Assembly: GCA_963971225.1 (NCBI GenBank)
Contig: OZ020267.1
Span: 97,908,036 to 97,972,035 of the forward strand
Origin: Melieria omissa
Lineage: Eukaryota > Arthropoda > Insecta > Diptera > Ulidiidae
Length of the DNA stretch: 64,000 nt
Reading direction: 5' to 3'
The translations under genes were made by a program, and so were the position numbers. The notes under the pieces were generated by a model. That model had not been told where the DNA came from and made no database searches. It was given only the letters and a program-made list of their open reading frames with translations. Shown here piece after piece: positions 11,536 to 22,915 of the stretch (the first letter of the stretch is position 1; each line of letters opens with the position of its first letter).

Positions 11536-12945
11536 GTGTGGTAAATGTGAGGATGAGGGAAAAAACAGAGGTTTCACATCAACTTTACCATCGGACATGG
11601 TTGGCATAGCACCATTTTAGGATACCGACAGATTCACAGATGGTTTCACTTGCCACCGAACACAGGATGAGAGCAGACTGACACACTCGAACGGAATGTA
11701 TACTCGGAAGCCTCTGACACCAACTAGGAAGCCTTGGAGGTTTTTGAGTGTACCGAACCTAAACTAAGCTGCATTAATCTTTACGTCAAATGAATGACTG
11801 GCCATTTCACTAATTACTATAAATCCTGACTCAGCATTTTCTCCCTCATACAAAAGAACAAATTCAAATTCAGTTTTCGGCGTGGCACATTAAGTGCCCA
11901 TAAATCATCAAAATGTTACACAGTGGCTGTAAACATTTCACGGTCTACTGATTTCATGAATTCTTAACCACAAATCAATAAAGTTTGAACAGTAGTAGTT
12001 TCCAGCTTAAAGCAATTAAAAGAAAAATATGCGCCACGCTGTGTTTGCATAAACATTTTTAATTGGTTAGCCGCGAATTAAATCGACGAATTTGTTTGTA
12101 AGACGCACAATTTTTGCGACACACGAAAAGTGGTCGGAATTCTAAATGAGCCAATAAATTCTTAATACAACAATTTGACCCGCGGCTGTATGCAACAGAT
12201 CGAAGAAGGTTGCGTGCAGTAAACGGTGGCCAACATGTAATTACCTCAAATGCGGACAAGCGCCGAATTTGGGGCCCAAATAATCGCCGAATGTAATTAA
12301 AATTTTAAATGAGCTGAGATTTTATGACTGGCAGACGAGCAGAAGACGCAGCGATTGAATAACGAAGTGGAGCCACTGCTGCGAGCAGCCTTTGGAATAT
12401 TCAAATTTAAATTAAATTATAATAAAAAATCAATTAATTAAGTAAGCAATTAGAGGAAAAAAGCGAAATGGAGCAGCAGATCAGCGAATTTATGCGGTAA
12501 ATATTTGAGTATTGCTGCCAAATTGAATTAATGACATTCTCGATAGGTTAAGCATAATGAATGCGAATTGGAGAAGAGAACAAAAGCTGAAAGTTGCTAA
12601 TGTCAGCAAACTTGGAAAAGTTGAATTGTTAATTTCTCAAATGAACAATTAACACAGAAAACCACTTTGTGGAACACGAAAATCACTGACTTTTGCAAGT
12701 TGAAGACACCAACCCTTTGTCCACGACACAAACACACTGAGTTTGATACTGTGAATTTGTTTCACAGATCAAATATGAAATCAATTAAGCAATTAAATAA
12801 GTCATCAATTAATCAATCAATCATTAACAACGCTTGCATAATTTGGAAGAGTAAAATATAAAATAAATGAAACCAAAACGCTTTAAGAAGTATTCTACTT
12901 AGCGAATGCACAAACCGACTGGTCATCTAGTCTAAATACCATTCA
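11536..12945. other. Non-coding DNA, no gene seen
   Basis: No repeat family or gene is recognised. Short frames such as 12059-12259 (minus) and 12667-12861 (plus) lack domains and typical codon structure. Confidence 0.5.
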
Positions 12946-12951
12946 TGTCTA

Positions 12952-13080
12952 ATAGGCTTTGCAAGAAGCTCAACCTGGTTCAATGAGTTTGCGGTTTGTT
13001 GCTCGACTGTTGTGGGTCTTCATGGCCTAAGTGGACGACAGCGTCTTGAGGCAGCCACGCCTATCTGCTTGCCTACTCAA
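12952..13080 (+). mobile_element. LINE 3'-end scrap
   Basis: Translated in frame, the start reads FARSSTWFNE. This parallels FVNSSNWFNE at the C-terminal end of the LINE ORF2 near 22,770-22,805. Both are followed by a 3' UTR containing atggcctaagtg (here about 13,024) or tggcctaagtgtg (22,854). It is therefore a severely 5'-truncated copy of the same or a sister LINE family. Confidence 0.6.
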
Positions 13081-13234
13081 CATTTTCAGATATATTTCAA
13101 TATATTTCATTACATATATTTTCTTAGTTCATACTCGCATCATGAGATTAAGTGATCAAATGCGATATAGTTGAACGACCTTTAAATTGTTCCAATTTGA
13201 CTTAATCTTATCAGACTTAATCATATTTTCAATG

Positions 13235-14300
13235 GTATTTTAAAGACTTTAGCCTAGATCAGGGAAATCTTTTAAGATTTGCTATAAAATGGGAGTTTTC
13301 TCAAGTTCCCAGGGTCCAAAGTTCAAAAAATTTGCTTTAGGAAACAATTGATATATTTAAAAAGAAACTTTTTTTTAACATTTGCTATTAGATAGGAAAA
13401 TTTCAAGTTCCGAGGGTCCAAAGTATACGAAACTTGCTATATGAAACATTTGCTATATGTAGAAACGGACTTTTGACTTTGATTTTGTTTGATTTTCGAT
13501 GAGTTTGAGAAGACATCTCAAAATCTGTTGAAATATTTTATAATCAAAGACTTATCTCCAGTTTTGAGGATCCAAAGTGTAAGAAACTTCCTATATGAAA
13601 AATTTGCTAATTTAGAAAAGAACTTTTGACTTCGATTTTCATTGAGATTGATTGAGTTTTCTTTGACTTTGATTTTCTTGGATTTTCGGTGACCTTTCGA
13701 AGTTATCCTAAGATTCCTTAAGATTTTCTATAAAATTGCACTTTTCTCAAATTCCAAGGGACCAAAGCTTACGTAATTTTTGTATATGAAAAATTTTCTA
13801 CATTCAGAAAGAAACTTTTAACTTTCATTTTCTTGTACCTTCGGTGAGATTGCGAAGACTTCTTAAGATCTCTTAAGATTTTCTGTATGATAGGACTTAT
13901 CTCAGTTTGCGAGGGTCTAAAGTTTGGGAAACTTGCTACATGACAAATTTCCCATATTCAGAAAGAATCTTTTGACTTCAATGATTTCTATTTTTCGGTG
14001 AGATTTTAAAAACTTTTTAAGATCTCTTAAGACTTGTTATAATATAGGAATTTTCCTATGTTCCGATGGTCCAAAGTTTAGGAAATCTGCTATATTCAGA
14101 AAGCATCCCTTGGCGCGATGTTTTATATTTTTCGGTGAGATTTTCAAGACTTCTTAAGATCTTTAAAGATGTTCTACGAAAAAGGACTTTTCTTAGGTTG
14201 CGATGGTTCAAAGTTTAGGAGATTTGCTTTATGCAAAATTTTCTGTACACAGAAAGCATCTTAGATTGTCTTGGAATTTCGGTGGGATATCAAAAACTTA
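13235..14300. repeat. Tandem array, ~155-bp unit, about 7 copies
   Basis: The landmark gagggtccaaagttta recurs in diverged form at about 13,313, 13,414, 13,568, 13,758, 13,913, 14,067 and 14,203. Each copy also has cttaagattttctataaaa before it and catattcagaaagaaactttt...ttttcggtgagattt after it. The commonest spacing is 154-155 bp, and shorter or longer spacings mark indels. There is no coding content. Confidence 0.8.
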
Positions 14301-14559
14301 AAAAATTTGAGAATTACTGTGGATCATGTGGCACATTTATAAAATTCTTTACTTTAAGGCGACAATGATTTTGAAAATGTTCTCATTTGTGGGAAACATA
14401 TCTCTACATTAAGTTCTAATTTCCAACGGAAATTTGGGTACTGTGAGCCTAAGATAAATCTCTCTTTTCCTTAGTTCAAAATTTAACATTTTGAAAACCA
14501 TCTTTCAATTCAATTTCTCTGAAGTTTTGGTAGAATTTCGGACACTTTTGACTTAGGTT

Positions 14560-15780
14560 AGGTTGGGTAGTAGTTTTTTCTTGAGACAAACTTAAGCTAC
14601 ACGTAAACATTCATAAAACACATTTTAAACTCATGGGTAAAGATTTGTCTCAAACTTTTTCCTATTTTCTTATAGCTAAAGACATTTGAACAGTTTTGAA
14701 GACTTTGCTATTGGAAACTATTTTCAATTTTGATTTTTCCTAATTTCTGGTGGATTGTGAAACCCATTTTAGAAAACTTATAGAGATCTACTACAAGGCA
14801 GGTCCTTTCTTAGTTTACTTGCTTTCATAGTTTACATAGAATATTAATTTCAATGATTTCCAAAAAGATTCTATGTTTCTAAGTCAATTCTCAAAACAAA
14901 TTTCAAACTTACGGCGAACTCAAAGTTTGTCACCTTTCTTATTGCTAAAAACGTTAGAACAGTTTTAAAGAATTTGATTTTGGAAAACGTTTTTCAGATT
15001 TGATTTTACCGATTTTCTGATGGACTGTGAAGACTTTGAGACCCATTTCAGAAAATATATTTATTTAGAGTTACTACAGAGATTTATGGAAATTTACTAC
15101 AAGGCAGGAGCTTTCTCGTTGTTGATTTGATAGTTCAGGAACAGTTATTTTAATAATTTTATTAAAAACAAATTCTTATTTCGAGGCAAACTTTCAACAC
15201 ATATTTTTAACTCATGGGAGAAAATTTGTTAAATGTTTCTCATATTTTTTTGTCGCTAAAGACATTTGAACAGTTTTAAAGAATTTGCTAGTGGAAACCG
15301 TTTTCAACTTTATTTTTCACGAATTTCTGGTGGATTGTGAAGATTTTGAGATGAAGATTTTGAGCATTTTTGAAAACTTATAGAGATTTATTACAAAGTA
15401 GAAGTTTCGTCGATTTCATCATTTGAGAGGAACAGTAATTTCAATGATTTCCAAAAAGAGTCTATGTTTCGAAGTCAATTCTCAAAACACATTTCGAACT
15501 TATGGCGGAAGATTTATCTCAAAGTTTGTCATATTTTCTTATCTCTTAAGACATTTGAACGATTTTAAAGAATTTGCTTTTGGAAAACGTTTTTCAGATT
15601 TGATTTTACCGAATTTCTGATGGACTGTGAAGACTTTGAGATTTATTTTAGAAAACTTATAGAGATTTATTACAAAACAGGACCTCCGTCCATTTCATAA
15701 TTTATGAGGAGCAATGATTTCCAAAAATATGTCATATTTCTAAGCCAATTTTCAACTTTTCTTCTCTGCCGGAATTTTGA
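14560..15780. repeat. Tandem array, ~290-bp unit, about 4 copies
   Basis: The landmark gctaaagacatttgaacag recurs at about 14,675, 14,944, 15,255 and 15,544. It is followed by ttttaaagaatttgct...ggaaa(c/a)cgttttca, then tttctgatggattgtgaaga, then acttatagagatttactacaa and a mid-unit aatttcaatgatttccaaaa. Unit length is about 270-310 bp. The array lies just downstream of the 155-bp array and shares short words with it, so the two may have a common origin. Confidence 0.8.
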
Positions 15781-18040
15781 AACTTAGAACAATTGTCATC
15801 AGTTTACGGTTTCAAGTTTGTTGTTGAAAAACCATATCAAGAAAACCAAACAAAGCGGTATTTAACTTAATTTTAAGAAAAACCCCATGTTTCGTTAATG
15901 AATTTGTACAATAATTTTCAATTTTCCTTCTTTCACCCAATGGTTTTCCTATGTAACTAAGTACGAAGTCCCTCTGTGCCACTTATTGACCGACAATTAT
16001 TACCAAAAACAACCGCAATCCATAGCAAATAGCAAAATAGCAAAGTCAACATGAATTGTCATTGTTTGTTTACACTTCGTTGTTGTTGTTATTGTTTTTA
16101 AATTGCTGTAATAATGACGCTCCGCTCACTGCGGGCGACAGCACGACTGTCAATAAAGCAAAAGCAGTTTAGTCGCGTTGTCAGACAACAGTCAGACAAC
16201 AGCATGGCAACAGCGACAATAAATGACAATGGCAGCAATCAACATTTAATAAATAGTCAAACATGGTGAATTATTTGATGGCGGCAAAGCGGAAAGCAGA
16301 TTTGATTGAACGTTTCGATTGGGAAGACAAACAGTGTTTATGTGTAGAGAAGCGATGAGAAGTAGAGTAGAGAAGGGGCGGCTGAGGGAAGCCAAATGCT
16401 TGTGGGTTAGAAAAAAAGTTATTAATTGCTCAGCAACAACAACAACAAAAAGAAAGCATTCGAATGACTAAACGAGCGCACAAATGTTTAATTAAAAGCA
16501 CACAACTGAACGAAGGAGAAAGGGAAGACTTGAGAAAGAGAGGGTGGGTAGAAGGGAGAGGGAAACCGAAGACTAAGAAATGGCGGGAAAAAGTGATAGA
16601 AGGTATTGTAAAAAAGTTTATATTTGTATTTAATTGCGAGCTCAGATATTCGAAATCATATAAATGGGCACCAGGAAACGAGAGAGAAAGAGATGCAGAG
16701 GTGACTGAAGTTCAATGGTGACTGAAGTTCAATGCTACTGTTATTAAATTTGAGTTTCAATGTTCATTATCATTATCAGCATTTAATAAGAATATAGAAA
16801 ATGTACAACAATAACAACAACAACAACAACAACAATAACAATTACAACAACAAGAGCTTCAGCACTCGACAATCATCAGCAAAATTGTATTTTTTTTTCG
16901 TTGTGGCATTGTTTGTGGCCCAACTATTGAACGCGATCGCTGATTAGCCGATGGTTGATATCTGTATATAGTATATCTATATATTATGTATATATGTGTG
17001 TTTGTGAGTACGTCAATTTCAATTGTGTAGGTATTTGTGCAGATATTCCTTCAGTTAGCTGCGGCTCGTCCTCATTGCGTCAATGTCCTCATTGCGTTGA
17101 TGAGAAACCAGTGAAGCTTGAAAACCAAATTCAAATACAAAACAATCCTTATCCACATGCTGTAATACTATACCAACAAAAATAACAAAATAACAACCAA
17201 AAAAAACAACAAACACAAAAATACAACCAAATTAATAACAAAACACAACTCGGCCACTGTTGTGGTATTTTTGATGAAATCACATGAAAACTTTTAGCAT
17301 AAAAAATGTTTTGCTTGCATTCGCATGGCTTCTCTTCTTTTTATGTCTTTACGCTTCTTCAACGTTCATCTTCTCTTACTTATTTTTCTTCTTTTCATAT
17401 ACTTTTTCTTCTTCTACTTTCTTGAATATTGCATAACTTTAGTTTTACTTGAAATTGTTTCTTAGGAAAAATCGTGCGCACAATTTGCAGATCGTGTCTG
17501 TTTATTTTTTTATTATTTGTACAATTTTATATTTTTTCTTGGTGTAGTGCAAAAAATCCATAAAATTTTATGATGCCCAACCAAAACGGCCGCAGCATGT
17601 CTCCGTTTGCAACTCGTGTGCAGTAAAATTTTATGTTTGCTGCCACACAGCGAAGCGCCTCGGTTGCCGCTTTGCTATCTCAGTGTTTCGTTGCTTTCTT
17701 TACGCTTTTCGATCAACACTTTGCAGCTTTTTGGGTAAACTTTGCAAAGTGATCACGTCTGCACTGACTGCAAGTGTTTGAGTACGTTGCAGGTTTGCAT
17801 GTGGCAGCATCGTGTAAAATGTAAATAAATCGAATTATCTTGCTAGTCGAATAGGCAAATATATGAGAAGATCAGCTAATAATTTGTTAGTGCCACAGCA
17901 CCAGCGACAAAGGAAACAGCGAGCTAAAGTTGCAAGAAGTCTTGCAACAGAATGCAGACAAATGTCAGCCTGTGTCGTGAGTGTTGAATAAATCTATTTA
18001 TGATACACGATTTCGTAATCTATTTCTAAATCTATTTTTT
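15781..18040. other. Non-coding DNA, no gene seen
   Basis: This is mostly AT-rich with GTT/CAA tracts at about 16,080-16,097, 16,434-16,450 and 16,806-16,835. The open frame at 16,464-16,721 is purine-rich and shows no domain. Moderately GC-rich DNA lies at about 17,590-17,960. Confidence 0.5.
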
Positions 18041-18044
18041 ATTA

Positions 18045-18237
18045 TTTTATTTTATTTTGTTTTATTTTATTTTATTTTATTTTATTTTATTTTATTTTAT
18101 TTTATTTTATTTTATTTTATTTTATTTTATTTTATTTTATTTTATTTTATTTTATTTTATTTTATTTTATTTTATTTTATTTTATTTTATTTTATTTTAT
18201 TTTATTTTATTTTATTTTATTTTATTTTATTTTATTT
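18045..18237. repeat. (ATTTT)n pentanucleotide array
   Basis: About 38 nearly uninterrupted copies of TTTTA, the complement of the array at 1967-2219. One variant pentamer (ttttg) occurs near 18,056-18,060. Frames through it are repeat artefacts. Confidence 0.95.
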
Positions 18238-21200
18238 TTTCTGTAACGTTTGATTTAAGTTTACTAATTTTGCATAAAAACACGAAATTCTTAAAATGTT
18301 TGCAAACTTAAATGTCGCTTGTAATAACTGTCAGCGCCACACCCATACTTCAAGCGCACATTGTGCACACGCCAACTCATCAATATCACATTTCGGTGCG
18401 CACACAAATGCACAAAAAGCACGCACACACACACACAAACACTAAAACGCACAGACACATACACACACGCACTAAAAGCGACGCAAATACATAATTGAAG
18501 CATCTCACGAACCAGCCAACACACACAAACAAACACAACGAAGACGGCTAAACAGCAAACAAAAAATAAAATAGTAAATTCCGTTTTCACTGCATGTCCT
18601 TTGCGTGAGACTGCAGTCGCGGCCTCACCGCCTTCCGAGTCAGCAAAGCGGGCGCACTAAAGCGAGTTATCAGCCAGCTGTGATCATTTAGAAGAAAATT
18701 TGCTGGGTTGCGTTGCGTCATAAAAACATCAGACACACACCGACACACACACACACATACACATAGACAAAACTACAACTCGCATATGTTGAACGCGCAA
18801 CGATGCAGCTTCCTGCCCTTTTCTGATTTGCTTGCACGTTGTATTTTATTACAAGCGCACAATTTTCGTTTGACGTTTATGATGAAAGAGCAGCAGCGGC
18901 AACGACACCGACAACAGTCAACGTCTTCGTTATCAGCGATCGGGTGGGTTCGGGGAGAGTTAGCAGCGATGCCAGCAAAGCGCAGTTGAAAATGGATACA
19001 ATTGACTGCAATCGCTCTGATATGACGCTGCGAAAAGAATCGCTCAAAAACTGCTCTAATGCATTTCTGTCTAGTTGTTGTTGTTGGTATTTTTGTTGTT
19101 GTTACAATTCAGTTTGTTGATTTTTCTGAAGGATTTCTATGCTGCGTTTGTGTTTTTTCGACGTTTAATTTAGTATTTCTGTGCAGGAATTTTATTGCTA
19201 TGTATTAGTGCAGTGCCTTTGGTGTGTTCATAGGTCTTCTTCTTCTTCTTGTTCATAGTAAATAAATATATGAGAATCCAAGCATCTTAGAGGATTATAA
19301 GGATTCTGGAACGAGGGGAAGATATAGACAAGAAGAGATACGAGGACATAAGCTGTATGAAGTTCCTGCATCAAAAATAACTAAACTTTACTTTCTCGAC
19401 TTTGTTGACAGATCTCCCAAAATCAGATTTCCCAGAGAGACTTCAGACTTTTCTCAAATTTTATTTGTTTTTGATCATTTGACACGTCATACCATAGTTT
19501 ATGAGAGAAACCGGGAAGAGTCCTTCTCAATACTTTTCCAACTGAAAGAAGAGAAGCCATTCATGTCTAAGTGTGCTGAACTTGATTGCTTCACTCATCT
19601 TTTGTGCATTGGAGAAAATTGAGTGAGAGGGAAGAGACATCTCTCATCTCAATCTTCATCAATTCTAGTTTTCTCTACTTAAATCAACAATCACCTTATC
19701 TGCCTGCATCAAATTTTCGGTCTTGTCGCTTCATCTTGAATGTCCTTCCAAGTTATTTCACCTTCCCAGAATTTCAAGAATTTGTTTTGTATTTGTACGC
19801 ACTTTTTTATTACTTCAATGCATAATTTCGACATTTCCTTTTCGATTCGATTTTCTATTTTTATTATTTCATTCGTTTATTTATTCATACTTTTTGGTTC
19901 GTATTTCATTTCATTTCGTTTACCCTTTTTTCTGATTTCTTTTATCTGCTGCTTATAAATATTTCATTTTTTTGGTCCCTTTTAATATTTTTGCTTCGGT
20001 CATAATTCGATATTTTCGCTATTGGTTTTGTTATTTTTGTTTTACAACAACAAATCGCTTCTTATTTTTTTTGTGCCATTATGGTTTGTTGTTTACTTTG
20101 GTTTTTATTTACCTTTGATTTTCTACATTTTTGTTCAATTTTTGATGAGTCTTCAGTTTTGATTTGTCTTGTGTGGGTGTTGGGGTTTTATTTAGCTGCC
20201 ATTTGTTTTTGTTGTTGTTTCATCAAAATGTTTTGTTCACTCACTGCTTTTGCAATTTCTCCTCTGAATCCTTACGGCGCATTTAAATAGGAATTTATTT
20301 TCAACCAAAATTGAACATTTCACTGTACATATATATGCTTCTTCTTCTTCCTTTTCATTATGCTTCTAGCTGTTGTTGCAACTCAATCGATTATGTTGTT
20401 GAATTTTCTCTTCACGCTTTTTAATTTTTTTTAATTTTATTTTAGCAAATCTGTGGCAGCATTGCTTTTCTCTCAGCTTTGGCGTGCAAAGCCGCTGTCT
20501 GTATGTGTGTCTATATGTGTGTGTGTTTCCTTGGCTGTGTGCAATTTTGCTTTTATCAAAGCGCATATTTTGTTACCTTAATTAGAAAACCAATCAACGT
20601 TACCCGGAAAGTCGCCCATTCCACTTTGCTGTCATGCTTGTTCTTCTTCTTTGTCCTCTTCGGTGTGCTGTCACTCCCCAACAGTAAAAACGCCTCAACA
20701 CCTCACCGCCAACACCTCCAATCTAACGGTAATCAAACAAACTCCTCAACTCACTCTTCTTGTCTTTAACCTCTCCCACCCCGTTTTGCTCACCCCACAA
20801 AAGTTCCCTTACAACATCCCTTCAATACCCCTTTTGCAGCGCCAACTGTCAGCCATTCGTATTATGCGGCCACTCGATTATGGGATCCTCCTCCCCCTCC
20901 TCCTTCGCCTCCTTCATTCACCCCTTCCTCTTTCACGCCTTTGGCTTGTGTGCTCATTGAAGCGTACGGGGAAAATTTTGTTTTTGTAATTAATTACATC
21001 AATCGAAAGCGTCGTTTGCCGGCGTCAGCGCTTGACTGACATTAAATGAGTGTGAAATTGTCAGTCTGTCGTTTTGCTCGGCTTGCACAGCCATGCCGAG
21101 CGCTTCAGTTTTAGTTGTTGCTGCACTTTTCATGCAAAACGTAGGTAAATATTTTTAATCTTTTAGTGTTTGCATAAACTTTTCGAAAATTTTCCAAGTG

Positions 21201-21490
21201 CCGTTTTACAGTTTTAGTGCAGTTTTACAGTCACCGCTGATTGCTTGTCATTTTGGCTGATTTGTATGCAACTTCGGTGGCACAAACAATTGGATACATT
21301 TTTATTCTATTTTGAGCAAACTTGAATTTTACAATTTATGCGCATTTTTATGCACCAACAGTTGTGAACTGGTTGCATTTGAGGGAGAAATTGACTTGGC
21401 GAATTTTTTTGGAATGAAAGAAATGGATCAAAGAAAAGTTTATTTTAATGAATTGGTCTTTGATTTCGACGTCATGTTTTTTTAGTCACT
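18238..21490. other. Non-coding DNA with CA and pyrimidine tracts
   Basis: CA-rich tracts lie at about 18,421-18,470 and 18,730-18,765. Pyrimidine-rich DNA lies at 19,200-20,400 and 20,630-20,940. Open frames in this interval (for example 18,708-19,120 and 20,479-20,989) are repeat-driven or pyrimidine-driven and lack domains. No splice-bounded exon could be made convincing. Confidence 0.5.
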
Positions 21491-21514
21491 TATAGTGTTC
21501 GAGCAAAAGTGGAT

Positions 21515-21580
21515 TATTGGCCGAAGCCGATTATTCGGCATAACGAAAATGTTCGGCCGAAGGCCGAAGCCGAATACTAA
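21515..21580. repeat. GGCCGAAGCCGA short repeat cluster
   Basis: GGCCGAAGCCGA occurs at 21,519-21,530 and again at 21,562-21,573. Intervening TTCGGC words form overlapping inverted repeats (gccgattattcggc; ttcggccgaaggccgaa). The function is not recognised. It abuts the TTAA element that starts at 21,596. Confidence 0.5.
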
Positions 21581-21595
21581 TAAATATTATTTTAA

Positions 21596-21882
21596 CCCTA
21601 GAAGAATAACCTTCGTCGATTCGAAGAACACCATATACATTTCTTCAAAATTCTCCTTATTCTCCGATCTGATTGCTTTCTCTTTGCGTGTGATCTCAAT
21701 TGGCGAAGTGCTTTATTGAGCGAATTATTTACAAAAATTTTAATTAAATTATTACTTAAAAAAATTTTTAAGTATAATTATATAATGAAGTTAGAGTTTT
21801 GACGATTTCTTGTTCTTTAAAAAACCGAAGTTTATTACGAATTCATCAATTCGACGAAGATTACCAACAAAGTATGTATGGG
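21596..21882. mobile_element. TTAA-flanked MITE, 287 bp
   Basis: The element is flanked by TTAA at 21,592-21,595 and 21,883-21,886. The left end is CCCTAGAAG and the right end is ...GTATGGG, so the outermost three bases are CCC/GGG. Subterminal CTTCGTCGA at 21,611 is mirrored by TCGACGAAG at 21,851-21,859. A short palindrome, CTTCG-tcgatt-CGAAG, lies at 21,611-21,626. TTAA targeting and CCC/GGG ends are piggyBac hallmarks. No transposase is encoded. Confidence 0.5.
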
Positions 21883-21934
21883 TTAAGGAAAAAAAACTGA
21901 TCAAATTTACCCGTTCTATCCCGTTACCCATCTA

Positions 21935-22915
21935 GAACCGAATGGAAGCTGGATGTGCCACCTGCCAGCGGTGATGTCCATGTTTATACGAATAGATCGA
22001 AACTGTTTGTTCAGGTGGGCTGTGGTATCTACTCAGAAGGATTAATTAAACCTTAACTTAAAGCTCCGGCTGCCAGAATACTGTAGTGTCTTGCAGGCTG
22101 AGGTCACAGCAATCTGTGCAGCCTCCGATTGGCTCAGGGTAAACAGGATATCGGCTACTGGTATCCTGATAGTATCGAATAGCCAATCAGCTCTTAGAGC
22201 TTTGTATGCGCTCAAAATAACATCAAAGACTGTTCTCAGCTGCAGCAAATCTTTCAACAAGACTGCAAAGCAGCTTCGTATTCGCTTATGCTGGGTTCAA
22301 GGTCATAGGGATATTTCAGGGAACTGTAGAGCGCACGAGCTCGCGAGACAGGGTACTACTGAGCAGTTAGGCCAAGAGTTGACCACGCTCGGTGTTCCTC
22401 TTTTAACATGTAAGCTTCGTACCCATGTGAGCTCCATACGCGATACGAATTTAAGATGGGTTGAAGGCAACATAAGCCTCCTTGCGCGCCAACTTTGGCC
22501 AACATTAAATCTTCGACGTTCTAAAGAACTTCTCTCATTAAACAGAGCCCAGGTCAGAACCATGATCGGTGTCCTAATGGGTCACTGCCTCATCGGCACC
22601 CACGCAAAAAGGATGGGGCAGATTTCGAATGACTTCTGTCGCAGCTGTTTGGATGAGGAGGAGGAAGAAAATATTCCTCACTTCCTATATTACTATCCTG
22701 CTTTATCCGGAAGAAGAACTTTTTCTTCGGAAGTCTAGGAGATCTACCTGATAAGACCATACGCCGTCTACTAAGCTTCGTTAATAGCTCCAACTGGTTT
22801 AACGAGTGAGCGATATGATGCTCGATCTCATGTGGTATCACCATGGCCCGCCTGGCCTAAGTGTGCTCCTCCTGGAGCAGACACACCCACCTACCTACCT
22901 ACCCGTTCTTTATTT
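21935..22915 (+). mobile_element. LINE 3' half (RNase H, zinc knuckle, ACCT tail)
   Basis: This is a 5'-truncated non-LTR retrotransposon in plus orientation. It starts inside RNase H, runs through the C-terminal region of ORF2 and a short 3' UTR with tggcctaagtgtgctcctcc, and ends in the tetranucleotide tail (ACCT)n at about 22,888-22,905. Tails of this kind are typical of I/Jockey/R1-type LINEs. Confidence 0.8.
21941..22808 (+). pseudogene. LINE ORF2 C-terminus with mutated RNase H sites
   Basis: RNase H starts near VHVYTNRSK (about 21,980-22,005), where the family normally has Thr-Asp-Gly-Ser, so the first Asp reads Asn. The glutamate in LQAEVTAI (about 22,090-22,115) is kept. IVSNSQSALRAL (about 22,165-22,205) has Asn where Asp is expected, and GNCRAHELARQG (about 22,320-22,355) has His in place of the last Asp. 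Thus three of the four metal-binding acids are lost. A degenerate CxxC...H zinc-binding motif follows (CRSCLDEE, about 22,640-22,665). A one-base deletion near 22,720 throws the frame; the true C-terminus in the next frame ends ...FVNSSNWFNE at about 22,806. The open stretch 22,091-22,738 is therefore a fragment of this relic, not an independent gene. Confidence 0.8.

Noticed and set aside
16464..16721. Basic 85-residue frame
   Set aside because: Purine-rich composition explains the Lys/Arg/Glu content; no domain or splice context.
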